Source: Spartinivicinus poritis
GTDB taxonomy: Bacteria > Pseudomonadota > Gammaproteobacteria > Pseudomonadales > Zooshikellaceae
Reading direction: 5' to 3'
Assembly: GCF_028858535.1 (NCBI RefSeq)
Contig: NZ_JAPMOU010000021.1
Location: 42,959-106,958 of the forward strand
Length of the DNA stretch: 64,000 bases
Under the pieces are notes generated by a model. The model was not told the DNA's origin, did no database searches, and worked only from the letters and a program-made list of their open reading frames with translations. A program made the translations under genes and the position numbers. Positions 44,386-53,058 of this stretch are shown in pieces (position 1 is the stretch's first letter; each line of letters starts with the position of its first letter).

Positions 44386-45000
44386 TCATGGCGCTTGCTT
44401 TTCATTAGCGGTATTCGTTATTTCAAGGCTGGCACGTGCTTCATCAAACGCTTCAAAATACTGCTGCTGTTGCTTAATGGTTGATAATGATGCCTGTAAC
44501 TGACTGAAGTTAGATGAAATACCTTCGGTATAATGGGACACCAAGCGGAAGGCTTGGTGAGCATAGTCCGTTGCCTGGATCAATTGTAACTGAAGGCTAA
44601 ATTCACGAATTTGCTGAGCAACGGCCTTGGTCTGCTGAGTCAGTTTAGTTTCTTTAGCCTGTAACTGCACAATATGATTTTGCTGATTAGCCAGGCTGGA
44701 CTCTATTTCAACAATGGTGGCTGCTATGTCGATAGCAAGCGACTCTTCCCCTTTATTTAAAGCCTCAAGGGCTTGTTGTTCACTTTTTGCCAATTGGTGT
44801 TTGAGTAACTGGCAGCTGCTTTCCAGTTGAATACGTTCGGCCATTACCAGACGTAAATAGTGTTTTACTTGAGTCAACCCAGCTTCAGCACTGACCAATT
44901 CCTGTTGATAAGTGCGGATTGCATTCCCATCAATCATCGGCTCAGCTATCTCCCTTACTTTGCCTCGGATTACAGCCAATATTTTTTGTAATACACTCAT
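44386..45000 (-). CDS. PspA/IM30-like coiled-coil protein
   Basis: About 204 residues from ATG 45000 (MSVLQKILAVIRGKVREI), almost entirely helical coiled coil with many Gln/Glu/Ala heptads. The N-terminal amphipathic helix followed by long coiled coils is the layout of the PspA/IM30 membrane-stress family, though similarity is moderate. A further 21 codons upstream to 45063 are open. It follows a YiaA/B-like membrane protein gene, so a membrane-maintenance pair is likely. Confidence 0.7.
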   Translation of the reverse strand: MSVLQKILAVIRGKVREIAEPMIDGNAIRTYQQELVSAEAGLTQVKHYLRLVMAERIQLESSCQLLKHQLAKSEQQALEALNKGEESLAIDIAATIVEIESSLANQQNHIVQLQAKETKLTQQTKAVAQQIREFSLQLQLIQATDYAHQAFRLVSHYTEGISSNFSQLQASLSTIKQQQQYFEAFDEARASLEITNTANEKQAP

Positions 45001-45107
45001 AGCGGTAAGGGCACCTCTAATAATTGTTTTCAGTCTCTGGCCTTCTGGTAAATTCGCAATCAAGGCGTTGGCTTGAAGGCATGCTGGTGGCCTGTCGAAA
45101 AGGTGTC

Positions 45108-45380
45108 CTAATCTGTAAACTCATTAATAATCTTCTGCGTTTTAGCCGTTGATATTTTATTAATTAAACGCTCTTTTTCGTGCTCATCACGTAAGGTTTT
45201 TGATAGGGTGATAGTTGAGTTGATAATAAATAAGGCACTGATAACTAAATAGCCTTTTATTTCCAGTGAGGCAGGGATAATTAAAATACCCATTAACATG
45301 GCTGCAATGGATAATACAAATGAAATCTTTACGAAAACAACCCAGCTCTGGCTTGAGCCTTGTAAATCGGAATAGTCCAT
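45108..45380 (-). CDS. YiaA/YiaB family inner membrane protein
   Basis: A 90-residue protein with two membrane segments (about 14-36 and 42-58). SSQSWVVFVKISFVLSIAAM, then IKGYLVISALFIINSTITLSK and TLRDEHEKERLINKISTAK match the YiaAB domain (conserved W, KGY and a charged RDEHE tail). It is upstream of the PspA-like gene on the same strand. Function of the family is unknown. Confidence 0.82.
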   Translation of the reverse strand: MDYSDLQGSSQSWVVFVKISFVLSIAAMLMGILIIPASLEIKGYLVISALFIINSTITLSKTLRDEHEKERLINKISTAKTQKIINEFTD

Positions 45381-45417
45381 AAAATCACCTCTTAAAACAG
45401 TTGGTATCGTTGATGGT

Positions 45418-45444
45418 TAAAAAGTAACTAGGAATGGCAGTTAA
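45418..45444 (+). promoter_or_regulatory. Sigma28-like promoter
   Basis: TAAA, 15 bases, GCAGTTAA (6 of 8 to consensus); the 14 bases from GTTAACTCAATCAG are identical to those at the flagellin 4 -10/start site. It points toward the sialidase-like gene 380 bases away. Confidence 0.4.
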
Positions 45445-45592
45445 CTCAATCAGGAAAAGAGAAGTAGTAAATAATGAGTAAGTAGGTATTACTTTATAGT
45501 ACCCAGCTTTACGCATGGACCACTAGAGTGATTGTGTCACTATTGTTGCAATTGATGGTGTTGCAACTGATGGTTTGGCCCTTCGCAGGTCA

Positions 45593-45668
45593 GGATAAGC
45601 AACCAGCTACACTCCGTAAGCTGTCTTCATCAGCCTGTATAGAGGCCATAAACAATTATTAGAGATGC
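45593..45668. repeat. Dispersed intergenic repeat, copy 1
   Basis: Shares AGCAACCAGCT, AAG(C/T)TGTCTT and GAGGCCATAAAC in order with 63744-63832, which carries about 13 additional bases in the middle. Confidence 0.6.
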
Positions 45669-45821
45669 CCTTAAAACCATCTATACTTAACTTTAGTTAT
45701 ACTTTAGAAGTAAAAAGGCAGTTTATGTGTAAGCAAGTATACCCTCAGTTTCCTCTCAGAAAGCTCAAATCAAGCATTTTCAAAATACCACTGCAATAGC
45801 CAAGCACAGGGCTAGCGTAGT

Positions 45822-47033
45822 ATGTTGGATAATCTAAGTAATTACAGCCTACTTAAAGCTTTTTTTGATAAGTACGCTTTTGTGCGAATCGTTGCTATTA
45901 TCTTGGTCTCTATAATTTTTATTCCACTATTTCAGCAGGCACTATTTTTAGATGATTTTCCTGATTTTAGCTTAAAAAAATCAAGTGGTTATCTTAATAA
46001 TCCATTAAGTTATCCTGTCTACACTGAACAATTTGTCTCATCAGGTATTACACCAGAAGTACATAGTGCATCAGCCGTCTTTACAAGGAATGGCAGTATG
46101 CATGCTTTTTGGTACGGAGGTGAACGTGAGGGCGCTAAAGATGTGTCTATTTATACCGCGCAACTTGATGTTAAGCATAATCAGTGGCATGGCGAGAAAC
46201 AACTATTTAATCGAGTTAATATCAGTAATCAGTTAAATATTTATCTAAAAAAACTGGGTAATATCGTTTCTATTCGTGATAATGAAGGAAAAATATGGTT
46301 ATTTTTTGTTAGCGTATCTTTAGGCGGTTGGGCTGTCAGCAGTATTAACTTTGTTGTTTCCGATGATGATGCGCATAGTTGGTCTAAACCCAGGCGGTTA
46401 ATCACTTCCCCAATGTTTAATCTAAGTACGCTTGTCAAAGGAGAACCTTTTTTATATGAAAACGGCAGTATAGGGCTGCCAGTGTATCACGAAATGATAG
46501 GAAAATTTGGCGAATTGTTACGCTTAAGTCCAAATGGTTATGTATTGGATAAGGCTCGCCTTAGTTATGGACGAAGTGGCTTACAACCTATTTTATTGTC
46601 TACTGATAGAAACACGGCAAGCGTTTATTTACGAAATGGAACAGATGCCGTTGATAGCACACTGCTAGAAACCAGAACGATTGACTCAGGAAAAAGTTGG
46701 CAAACGCCCCTGTTTACTGACTTACCCAACCCTAATGCTGCTATCTCAGGAATAGCTGTAGACTCAGGTGGGCTGTTATTAGTTATTAATAATCTACATG
46801 ATAAGAGAAATAATTTATCTTTGTTTTATAAAGCCAAGAATTCAAAGTTGTGGTATCTACTTCATCAAATTGAGAATAAAAAAAATACTAATGATAAAGA
46901 GTTTGAATATTCTTACCCAACAATAAAACGATCTCATGATGGAGACTTTCACATACTGTATACATGGAATAAAACCCATATTAAGCATGTGCGTTTCAAT
47001 CAAACCTGGCTTGAGGAAAGAATAAAAAAATGA
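45822..47033 (+). CDS. Membrane-anchored sialidase-like (BNR repeat) protein
   Basis: A 403-residue protein: a single membrane segment near the N-terminus (about 20-42), then a six-bladed beta-propeller of the exo-sialidase/BNR type. Two Asp-box motifs are visible (SDDDAHSWSKPRRL and TIDSGKSWQTPLF). HSASAVFTRNGSMHAFWYGG and VKGEPFLYENGSIGLPVYHE are typical blade strands. Catalytic activity is not assured; many such proteins are non-hydrolytic. Its stop overlaps the next start (ATGA), so it forms an operon with two membrane proteins. Confidence 0.75.
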   Translation: MLDNLSNYSLLKAFFDKYAFVRIVAIILVSIIFIPLFQQALFLDDFPDFSLKKSSGYLNNPLSYPVYTEQFVSSGITPEVHSASAVFTRNGSMHAFWYGGEREGAKDVSIYTAQLDVKHNQWHGEKQLFNRVNISNQLNIYLKKLGNIVSIRDNEGKIWLFFVSVSLGGWAVSSINFVVSDDDAHSWSKPRRLITSPMFNLSTLVKGEPFLYENGSIGLPVYHEMIGKFGELLRLSPNGYVLDKARLSYGRSGLQPILLSTDRNTASVYLRNGTDAVDSTLLETRTIDSGKSWQTPLFTDLPNPNAAISGIAVDSGGLLLVINNLHDKRNNLSLFYKAKNSKLWYLLHQIENKKNTNDKEFEYSYPTIKRSHDGDFHILYTWNKTHIKHVRFNQTWLEERIKK

Positions 47034-47653
47034 CAGCAATTGCTTTTTACTCTACAACACTTCTGATGATGGCTATTAGTATAAAATTATTTAAACGTTG
47101 GCTATCTACAAGTAGCCTGACTGTTTTGGCTATTTGTTTAATGCTTATCTCGTTTATTCAGGTTAATCAGTTAACGATAAGTGCATATGTGTTTGCTGTT
47201 ACTAGTTATTTGAGTATATCAACTCTTTTACTATTAACTGCCTATGTGCTGATTAATTATGTTGAATCACTTTATCCATCACTCAATCTATTTTGGCAGA
47301 ATTCACGGCAATGGTTACCGGTATATGTTTTTTTTGTAATAAATGGAATAATTTTATACCCAATGGCCAGCGGGTTAACGATGTTAGATCCTTACCGATG
47401 GGGTTTCGCTAACTCACCTGATGCCATTTATTATCTCCTTTATTTAATGATATCAATGCTTGTTTGTATTATATACAACTGGTACTTGCTATTTGCTTTA
47501 CTGCTAAGCGCTGTATTGTGTTTTAAAATGAAAATCATGGTGTCGTTAAATCTATGGGATTACCTCATGGACCCCTTTATTGTTTTTTATTCAGCCATTA
47601 GATTGGTTTATATACTTCCTTCGTTACTCAACGTTAATAAAAGGTCATTATAA
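47030..47653 (+). CDS. Multi-pass membrane protein, unrecognised
   Basis: A 207-residue protein with about six hydrophobic segments and short loops. I recognise no family motif. It overlaps the sialidase-like gene by 4 bases and ends directly before the next start, so all three are translationally linked. Joint action in envelope or polysaccharide handling is a guess from context. Confidence 0.7.
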   Translation: MTAIAFYSTTLLMMAISIKLFKRWLSTSSLTVLAICLMLISFIQVNQLTISAYVFAVTSYLSISTLLLLTAYVLINYVESLYPSLNLFWQNSRQWLPVYVFFVINGIILYPMASGLTMLDPYRWGFANSPDAIYYLLYLMISMLVCIIYNWYLLFALLLSAVLCFKMKIMVSLNLWDYLMDPFIVFYSAIRLVYILPSLLNVNKRSL

Positions 47654-48346
47654 ATGTTATCAATCACTGAAAAAATAGTTTTATCGTTGGTACTAATTTT
47701 GGTGCTAGTGGGCATGGGATTATCTCATTATGATGAGTTACTATTTCGCCACTCCTATGTTATAGAAGATGGCATTATCGAGTGGCTTACAGTGTTTGGG
47801 TTGTTGTTATGCGCAGGTATATGTATATACCGTATGACTACATTATGGCGGCAAAAAAGCGCTCTGTTTTTATTCACGTTATCTATGTTAATGTGTGCTT
47901 TTATTTTCGGGGCAGGAGAAGAAATCTCATGGGGTCAACGTATTTTTAATGTGGAAAGTAATGCTTTTTTTAAACAGTATAATACGCAAGGTGAAACGAA
48001 TATACATAACCTTCGTGTTAATGGAGTAAAAATAAATAAAATAATTTTTGCTAAAGGTATAGCATTGATCTTTATTATTTATTTGGCTGTATTAACACCA
48101 CTCTATATTAAAAACGTAGAAGTACGATCTTTTTTGGATAAATTTGCATTTCCTCTTCCTCAGAACTACCAAATCATTGCTTACATAGTCGTTTTGCTTA
48201 TCGTAGAAGGACTGATCAGTTCCTCTAAACGTGGTGAGATGACAGAGTTTGCGGTAAGCTTTATTGTCTTCTTAAATTTAATGTATCCAAGGAATAAAGA
48301 GGCGTTTACCCCTAGTCAGTTTGCAATTGATGAAAATACTACCTAA
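47654..48346 (+). CDS. Membrane protein with EExSWGQR motif
   Basis: A 230-residue protein with about six membrane segments. A conserved-looking cluster AGEEISWGQRIFNVES followed by NTQGETNIHNL resembles a widespread uncharacterised membrane family that I cannot name with certainty. The Glu/Trp/Arg and Asn/His residues at a membrane face could be functional. Last gene of the three-gene operon. Confidence 0.7.
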   Translation: MLSITEKIVLSLVLILVLVGMGLSHYDELLFRHSYVIEDGIIEWLTVFGLLLCAGICIYRMTTLWRQKSALFLFTLSMLMCAFIFGAGEEISWGQRIFNVESNAFFKQYNTQGETNIHNLRVNGVKINKIIFAKGIALIFIIYLAVLTPLYIKNVEVRSFLDKFAFPLPQNYQIIAYIVVLLIVEGLISSSKRGEMTEFAVSFIVFLNLMYPRNKEAFTPSQFAIDENTT

Positions 48347-48634
48347 TAATTAGTTACCGGGATTTGGACGGTATTTTAGATAAATATTAAAAATTACTTA
48401 TCGACCGGAAAAACCTTACCTCTGCTCAAATGCCAATTCATTTACGGGCACCGCTAAAAGTGCCCTTACTACTATAATGGTTGATCATTACTCAAACTTA
48501 TAAGCTGCTGTGTAAACAGGGGATTATAGGTATTTCTCCTTATCAATGTGACCTGTTTTTGAATGGTTATGCAACATGGTCTGCTTTATAATTGAGCAGC
48601 CAATACCATTTACTTCTATTTTTTCAGAGTCAAC

Positions 48635-49612
48635 ATGGATACCAATAACGAAACCCCCCGTATCAAACCCAGTAATGAGTTAGTCAACCCCGTTGATGGC
48701 ATAGTGAACTGGTCATTTTCTAAGTCGCTATGGCTAACGGCCCATGGGCTTATTGCGCTGATCGGTGGACTATTCACCTTATCCTTGGAAGCCATTCTGG
48801 TTTTTTTAACAACCACAGCAATTACCTTATGTTTAGGCCATTCACTGGGGATGCATCGACGACTTATCCATAACAGTTACGAATGCCCCAAATGGTTAGA
48901 GTATTTTTTTGTCCATTTAGGAACCTTAGTCGGAATGGCGGGGCCATTAGGGATGGTATATAGCCATGACTTACGAGACTGGGCACAACGACAACCCAAT
49001 TGCCATGATTATTTACGCCATGGCCAACGTTTTTTAAAAGATGGTTGGTGGCAACTACATTGTGATATTCATTTAACTCATCCACCGGCATTTCAACCAG
49101 AGCCGGCGATTGCTAACGATAAAGTCTATCAGTGGATGGAACGTACCTGGATGTGGCAACAACTCCCTTGGGCTATTTTGTTTTTCTGTATTGGTGGACT
49201 ACCCTGGGTAATCTGGGGGATTAGCGCGCGTATTGTAGTCTCTGTAACTGGCCATTGGTTAATTGGTTATTTTGCCCATAATCAAGGAGGTAGAGACTGG
49301 CATCTAAAAGGCGCCGCCGTTCAAGGCCACAATGTAAAATTCGCTGGGTTAATTACCATGGGTGAATCCTGGCACAATAACCACCATGCGTACCCAGGCT
49401 CAGCCATCTTAGGTATTTACAAAGGCCAAACCGATCCCGGTTGGTGGGTATTAAATCGCTTAATGAATATTGGTTTAGTCTGGAATGTAAAACTACCCGA
49501 AGATATGCCTTATCGCCCTGAATTAAATGCCATCAGTGAAAAAGGGTTACAAGCCGATTTAGTCAAATCGCCTAAACCTTGTGCGTTGATGAGCCGGTTG
49601 AGTTTGGGGTGA
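48635..49612 (+). CDS. Fatty acid desaturase (acyl-CoA desaturase type)
   Basis: Membrane di-iron desaturase, 325 residues. The histidine motifs are GHSLGMHRRLIH, a central YSHDLRDWAQ region, and GESWHNNHHAYPGSA, with membrane segments in pairs between. It should insert a double bond in a membrane acyl chain. ATG 48635 has no strong ribosome binding site. Its last about 160 bases are repeated at 51085, and its upstream region resembles 52668-52738. Confidence 0.88.
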   Translation: MDTNNETPRIKPSNELVNPVDGIVNWSFSKSLWLTAHGLIALIGGLFTLSLEAILVFLTTTAITLCLGHSLGMHRRLIHNSYECPKWLEYFFVHLGTLVGMAGPLGMVYSHDLRDWAQRQPNCHDYLRHGQRFLKDGWWQLHCDIHLTHPPAFQPEPAIANDKVYQWMERTWMWQQLPWAILFFCIGGLPWVIWGISARIVVSVTGHWLIGYFAHNQGGRDWHLKGAAVQGHNVKFAGLITMGESWHNNHHAYPGSAILGIYKGQTDPGWWVLNRLMNIGLVWNVKLPEDMPYRPELNAISEKGLQADLVKSPKPCALMSRLSLG

Positions 49613-50072
49613 GGAATATATAAGGCACTAAGTAGTAGGATATTTTTCCGCCGCACTTGAAGGGCCTTCCATGGCCCATCAAGCACTAATAAGGCATCCA
49701 TGCCTTAGCTACAAAAGATCCCACTACTTTATACCGCAGGTTTACGTCAGATAGAAACGATGAACGTGGTTAATAATCGCGGTATTTCTAGTTCTAAGTT
49801 TTGAATGTCCTTAAATTTCCTCTGGATAGCGACTGATAGATGATGGGTATTTCGGAGTCAGAAAGTTCGAGTGTTACGCTATCAGACTTATACCTGCTTC
49901 GTTGGTGAGCTAGGTGGTTTTGGATATTGATTGAGTAGGATGGGATAGTGATTTGGTAGTTAATGTGTGTAGAGATATTACAAAATTTACATCGTCGATT
50001 ATAATGAACTAAACATGATATAATCGTTCTATTCTATTTAAGATTTTTTTAACTTTATATTGAGTTTGTTAA
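49613..50072 (+). other. Intergenic region with nested hairpins
   Basis: A 460-base gap. AAGTAGTAGGAT near 49630 and ATCCCACTACTTT near 49718 are inverted, enclosing AAGGCATCCATGCCTT at about 49692. This may be a structured terminator or an old MITE. The remaining bases are AT-rich, with no credible gene. Confidence 0.45.
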
Positions 50073-50552
50073 ATGCCTGTAAATAAGTATGAATATAGAT
50101 TTAAAAATAGAGTGATTTTATTTCTCTCGCTACTGATGGTGGCTGGCTTTTTTTATCAGTTTTTTCTGTGGTCAATTGATCCTAACTATGTTGTAGAAAT
50201 TAAAGGGATAGTTTTAAGCAAAACAGCAGGACTTGTTTTTTTGTGTGGAATTCTTATTTTTTTATTAGCAGGGATAGTATTTATCACTTTAGCTTTGATA
50301 ACGACATTTATTCACAGAGAAATTGTTGTAAGTAATGACGCTATACTTACCCCACAATACCCATGGAGTACTAAAGTCATTGAAATGAATTCAGAAAATA
50401 TTAAGAGCTATAAAATAGAAACTGTTAAAAGTAATCAAACTCTAATTGTCAAAACACATTCGGGAACTGCTAGAATTTCTAAAGTAGCCTTACCTAGTAG
50501 CGTATGCTTTGATGAAATATGTGAAGAAGTACATAGAATGTGTATGAGATGA
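50073..50552 (+). CDS. Two-TM protein with PH-like domain, unrecognised
   Basis: A 159-residue protein. Two membrane segments (about 14-32 and 46-74) are followed by a soluble C-terminal part with alternating strands (EIVVSNDAILTP, KSYKIETV, TLIVKTHSGTARI), which looks like a bacterial PH-type fold. No family could be assigned with certainty. AT-rich, in the accessory zone between the desaturase and the immunity gene. Confidence 0.55.
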   Translation: MPVNKYEYRFKNRVILFLSLLMVAGFFYQFFLWSIDPNYVVEIKGIVLSKTAGLVFLCGILIFLLAGIVFITLALITTFIHREIVVSNDAILTPQYPWSTKVIEMNSENIKSYKIETVKSNQTLIVKTHSGTARISKVALPSSVCFDEICEEVHRMCMR

Positions 50553-50610
50553 ACATAACAAATAATCAAGAGGCATAACCACACCAACTTGGCTATGCTG
50601 TTAACAATAG

Positions 50611-50753
50611 CCTCATTACGAGGTTGGCCGGGTTATTACACAAGGTGCCACTGTATCCCAGCCATCCAACCAATCATTTGTGCTTTGGCGAAAGATCCTT
50701 TTGCTCCAAATGGCTACCGTGTCCATAGGTCGTTCCCGAAACCAAGTGATTAG
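50611..50753 (+). pseudogene. C-terminal tail of a polymorphic toxin, frameshifted
   Basis: One frame reads PHYEVGRVITQGATVSQPSN and a little further; around 50680 the sense moves to another frame reading ALAKDPFAPNGYRVHRSF and ending KPSD-stop at 50751. The final stop overlaps the ribosome binding site (TAGGAG) of the immunity gene. This is the usual toxin-immunity junction. No start, N-terminal domain or delivery module is present. A remnant of a CDI/Rhs-type toxin tip is inferred from the order and the neighbour. Confidence 0.45.
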
Positions 50754-50762
50754 GAGTAAATA

Positions 50763-51035
50763 GTGAGCGAAATATTTGAATACTTCTTTGATGCTTATTT
50801 CCATCAGGATTGGCGCGATGATTATGAATCAACGCTAGCCGTTGTAGAAGGCTTCAAAAATGCTGAACCCACTGAATCTGTAGTTCAATTGGTTCAGGAG
50901 CTAAAGGAACTTTTAAGTAAAGAAGATTTACTCCAAGATACATTCAATAAGCTTGGCGGTAATTTCAAGCCGGAATCGGAAGGCATGTCTGTTGCTGAAT
51001 GGGTAGTCAGGGCATTGGAGGTTTTAGACAGGTAA
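50763..51035 (+). CDS. CdiI_2-type immunity protein
   Basis: A 90-residue acidic protein. EYFFDAYFHQDWRDDYESTL, then VVQLVQELKELLSK, then a C-terminal SVAEWVVRALEVL is the pattern of the CdiI_2 contact-dependent-inhibition immunity family (conserved YFHQDW). GTG start with AGGAG six bases upstream. It lies directly after a broken toxin tail, so it is now an orphan immunity gene that may protect against neighbours' toxins. Confidence 0.75.
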   Translation: MSEIFEYFFDAYFHQDWRDDYESTLAVVEGFKNAEPTESVVQLVQELKELLSKEDLLQDTFNKLGGNFKPESEGMSVAEWVVRALEVLDR

Positions 51036-51084
51036 TTCTGTGTCGAATATTTGCGAATATTAAGGCACACTAAATTTTTATACA

Positions 51085-51245
51085 AAATCGCTTAATAAAT
51101 ATTGCTTAGTTTGGAATGTAAAACTACCGGAAGATATGCCTTATTGCCCTGAATTAAATGCCATTAGTGAAAAAGGATTACAAGCGAATTAGTTAAATCG
51201 CCTAAACCTTGTGTGTTGATGAGCCGGTTGAGTTTGAGGTGAGGT
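51085..51245 (+). pseudogene. Duplicated 3' end of the desaturase gene
   Basis: About 160 bases match 49453-49616 at roughly 90% by eye, with small indels and an earlier stop. It covers the last about 50 codons plus stop. There is no start or active site. Together with the original it forms direct repeats around the PH-like, toxin-tail and immunity segment. Confidence 0.85.
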
Positions 51246-51286
51246 TTTAAAAATTTAGGTAATACCATTTTTGTTGGAGTATAGAG

Positions 51287-51873
51287 GTGAAGACAAGCTA
51301 CAAAATAATAGTTGGTTTTATTCTGTCGATACTTGTTTATTTGGCAATATTTCAGCCAAGGTTTTATTTGTATATATATATGAATATTTTTTCAAAAATC
51401 ACTATACCGTATTCTTTGAAAATAATGATGATGTGGTTGAATTTGAAATACCAAAAAAGTATTTCCATCCTTTTGGAATGCAAGAACCTTACTTTAGACC
51501 TGCTGGCACTATTTTGCTTCGAGTACCGTATAAAGAGTACGGTATGGATGAAGAGATAAATGGAGGTAACTGGATCTTTGATATTGAATATCTGCCTAAA
51601 TCTGAATTCATAGAAATTAAAGAAAATAGACTGTCAGGAAAAGATTACTCGTCAAAAATATTGAGTGGTATTGGAAATTATTATTTTACTCCAATTGAGT
51701 ATAGTAAAGAATATTATGTTGAATGTAGTTCGCGTAATCCAGCATGTAAAGTGTGGGTCTATGAAGAACAGAGCTTAGTTGTTACATTTCTAATTGATAA
51801 GAATAAAATTAGTGAGCTTAGTTTTTATTTGGAAAAATCAGAGAAAGTTTTAGAAGGCTTAAGGGTAAATTAA
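51287..51873 (+). pseudogene. Frameshifted membrane-anchored protein, unrecognised
   Basis: The natural start is GTG 51287 (GGAG 7 bases upstream), giving a signal-anchor MKTSYKIIVGFILSILVYLA and on to MNIFSKITIPYS. Near 51405-51425 the coding sense moves to another frame (ENNDDVVEFEIPKKYFHPFG), which runs to 51873. Read across the shift, it is a single-pass or exported protein of about 195 residues. Two late Cys (VECSSRNPACKVW) may form a disulphide. The layout resembles immunity or lipoprotein-like cargo, but no family is recognised. Confidence 0.6.
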
Positions 51874-51898
51874 TAATATTTCTAAATTTATATAAAGA

Positions 51899-51966
51899 AT
51901 TTACAGTTAAAGTATTATAGCGGATTGAAAAGATAAGGTTTCGCCCAGTTTGTTATTGTGTTGAGC
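51899..51966 (+). repeat. Duplicated leader repeat, copy 1
   Basis: About 65 bases nearly identical to 52912-52976 (ATTTACAGTTAAAGT, then GATTGAAAAGATAAGG and CAGTTTGTTATTGTGTTGAG). Each copy precedes a small gene by 70-105 bases, so it may carry a promoter or leader. Confidence 0.8.
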
Positions 51967-52070
51967 GTACACTGAAAGACTCAATGCATTTATAGATAAC
52001 TAATTAAATTATTTTGATAAATTGCAAAAGGTTTGAGTAATGAGTTTTATTCGAGAAAAATTGACAGCTG

Positions 52071-52445
52071 ATGATACAAAGTACTATTGTCAAATGTTGG
52101 AATGAAACAGAAAATGATAACGTATCTGTAAGTGGTCCAATTTCAGATAACTCACGTCTCTATGAAACACCATTAGGTGAGATAACTAAAGGTGGTGATT
52201 GGAACGTTGATAAAATTAATAGCTCATGGCTTGTTCCTGTAGAATCAGATATGTTTGAAATAATTTTATTTGCATTTTTTTATAATGGAACAATATATCC
52301 AATCAATACAGTTTTTTCTGATGACTCTAAATTAGAAATGCTTTCTTATATTTTAAATACTGAAGAAAGACATACAGTAAAAAAAGTTGTCGTTGAATGT
52401 ACAAACAAGCTAGGTTATATGATGGAATTTGGTGGTAGTGAATAA
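52071..52445 (+). CDS. Small acidic protein, unrecognised
   Basis: A 124-residue soluble protein with Asn/Asp/Glu-rich strands (NVSVSGPISDNSRLYETPLG, DMFEIILFAFFYNGTIYPIN). No family recognised. A better ribosome binding site (AAAGG) precedes an out-of-frame ATG at 52039 that codes for 21 residues (MSFIREKLTADDTKYYCQ...) before stopping, so the gene may have begun there and suffered a frameshift. Size and place suggest an immunity-type gene, without direct proof. Confidence 0.5.
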   Translation: MIQSTIVKCWNETENDNVSVSGPISDNSRLYETPLGEITKGGDWNVDKINSSWLVPVESDMFEIILFAFFYNGTIYPINTVFSDDSKLEMLSYILNTEERHTVKKVVVECTNKLGYMMEFGGSE

Positions 52446-53058
52446 CGAATCCTATAATTAAATAATTTTTAATTGCCTTTTTGCAAAACTGTTTGATTGG
52501 GGAATACTTTAAATTAATAAGCCAAAATAATCATTTGGCTATCGTAAACCCCCTTAAATAGCTTTTTACTCCGACAATGATCAATCGGCAAATTCAACTC
52601 ATTTGATGGTAGTTATCCTTAGCCATTAGCCATATTTATAGTCCCTTACTCTAATCATAATGTGTAAGTGTTTTCCCTTATGTTGATGGCCGGAATTTGA
52701 ATGGTTAGACAAAATAGATTGCTTTATAATCAGCCGACAAAGCTTCGACTGACTTGAAAGACTTGTTCAACTGACAAATTGCCATGATATGTATGGGTTT
52801 ACTTGTTGGGGAGAGTAGGAAATCGTTGCCAGTCGATGAGTGTGGTGCTTAGAGACTGTTGCTATTGAACGGTTGTGATTTCCCTGAATATTTCTACATC
52901 TTAGGTAAAACATTTACAGTTAAAGTGTAGCGAATTGAAAAGATAAGGTTTCGTCCAGTTTGTTATTGTGTTGAGCTTAAATATGAAAGGTTTATGGATA
53001 TTAAGCGAGTATATTATTTTTATAAACAAAAACCATTTATTGAGTGAGTTTTGATTTT
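52446..53058 (+). other. Repeat-rich intergenic region upstream of the lipoprotein-RTX genes
   Basis: A 613-base gap without a credible gene. Bases 52668-52738 resemble the region before the desaturase (48532-48602), sharing TTTGAATGGTTA and TGCTTTATAAT. Bases 52912-52976 are copy 2 of the leader repeat. The DNA appears built from duplicated upstream segments. Confidence 0.6.
52912..52976 (+). repeat. Duplicated leader repeat, copy 2
   Basis: Partner of 51899-51966, shorter by 3 bases. It lies about 80 bases before the lipoprotein-like gene at 53059. Confidence 0.8.

Larger units (their letters stand above)
45381..45821 (+). other. Intergenic region with sigma28-like motif and dispersed repeat
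   Basis: A 441-base gap. It holds TAAA-N15-GCAGTTAA at 45418-45444, followed by bases resembling the flagellin 4 leader start (GTTAACTCAATCAG), and a repeat (45593-45668) shared with 63744-63832. No credible small gene is visible. Confidence 0.5.

Noticed and set aside
52039..52104. 21-codon frame MSFIREKLTADDTKYYCQ... with a good ribosome binding site
   Set aside because: Too short to call as a separate gene; kept as a possible original start of the gene at 52071.
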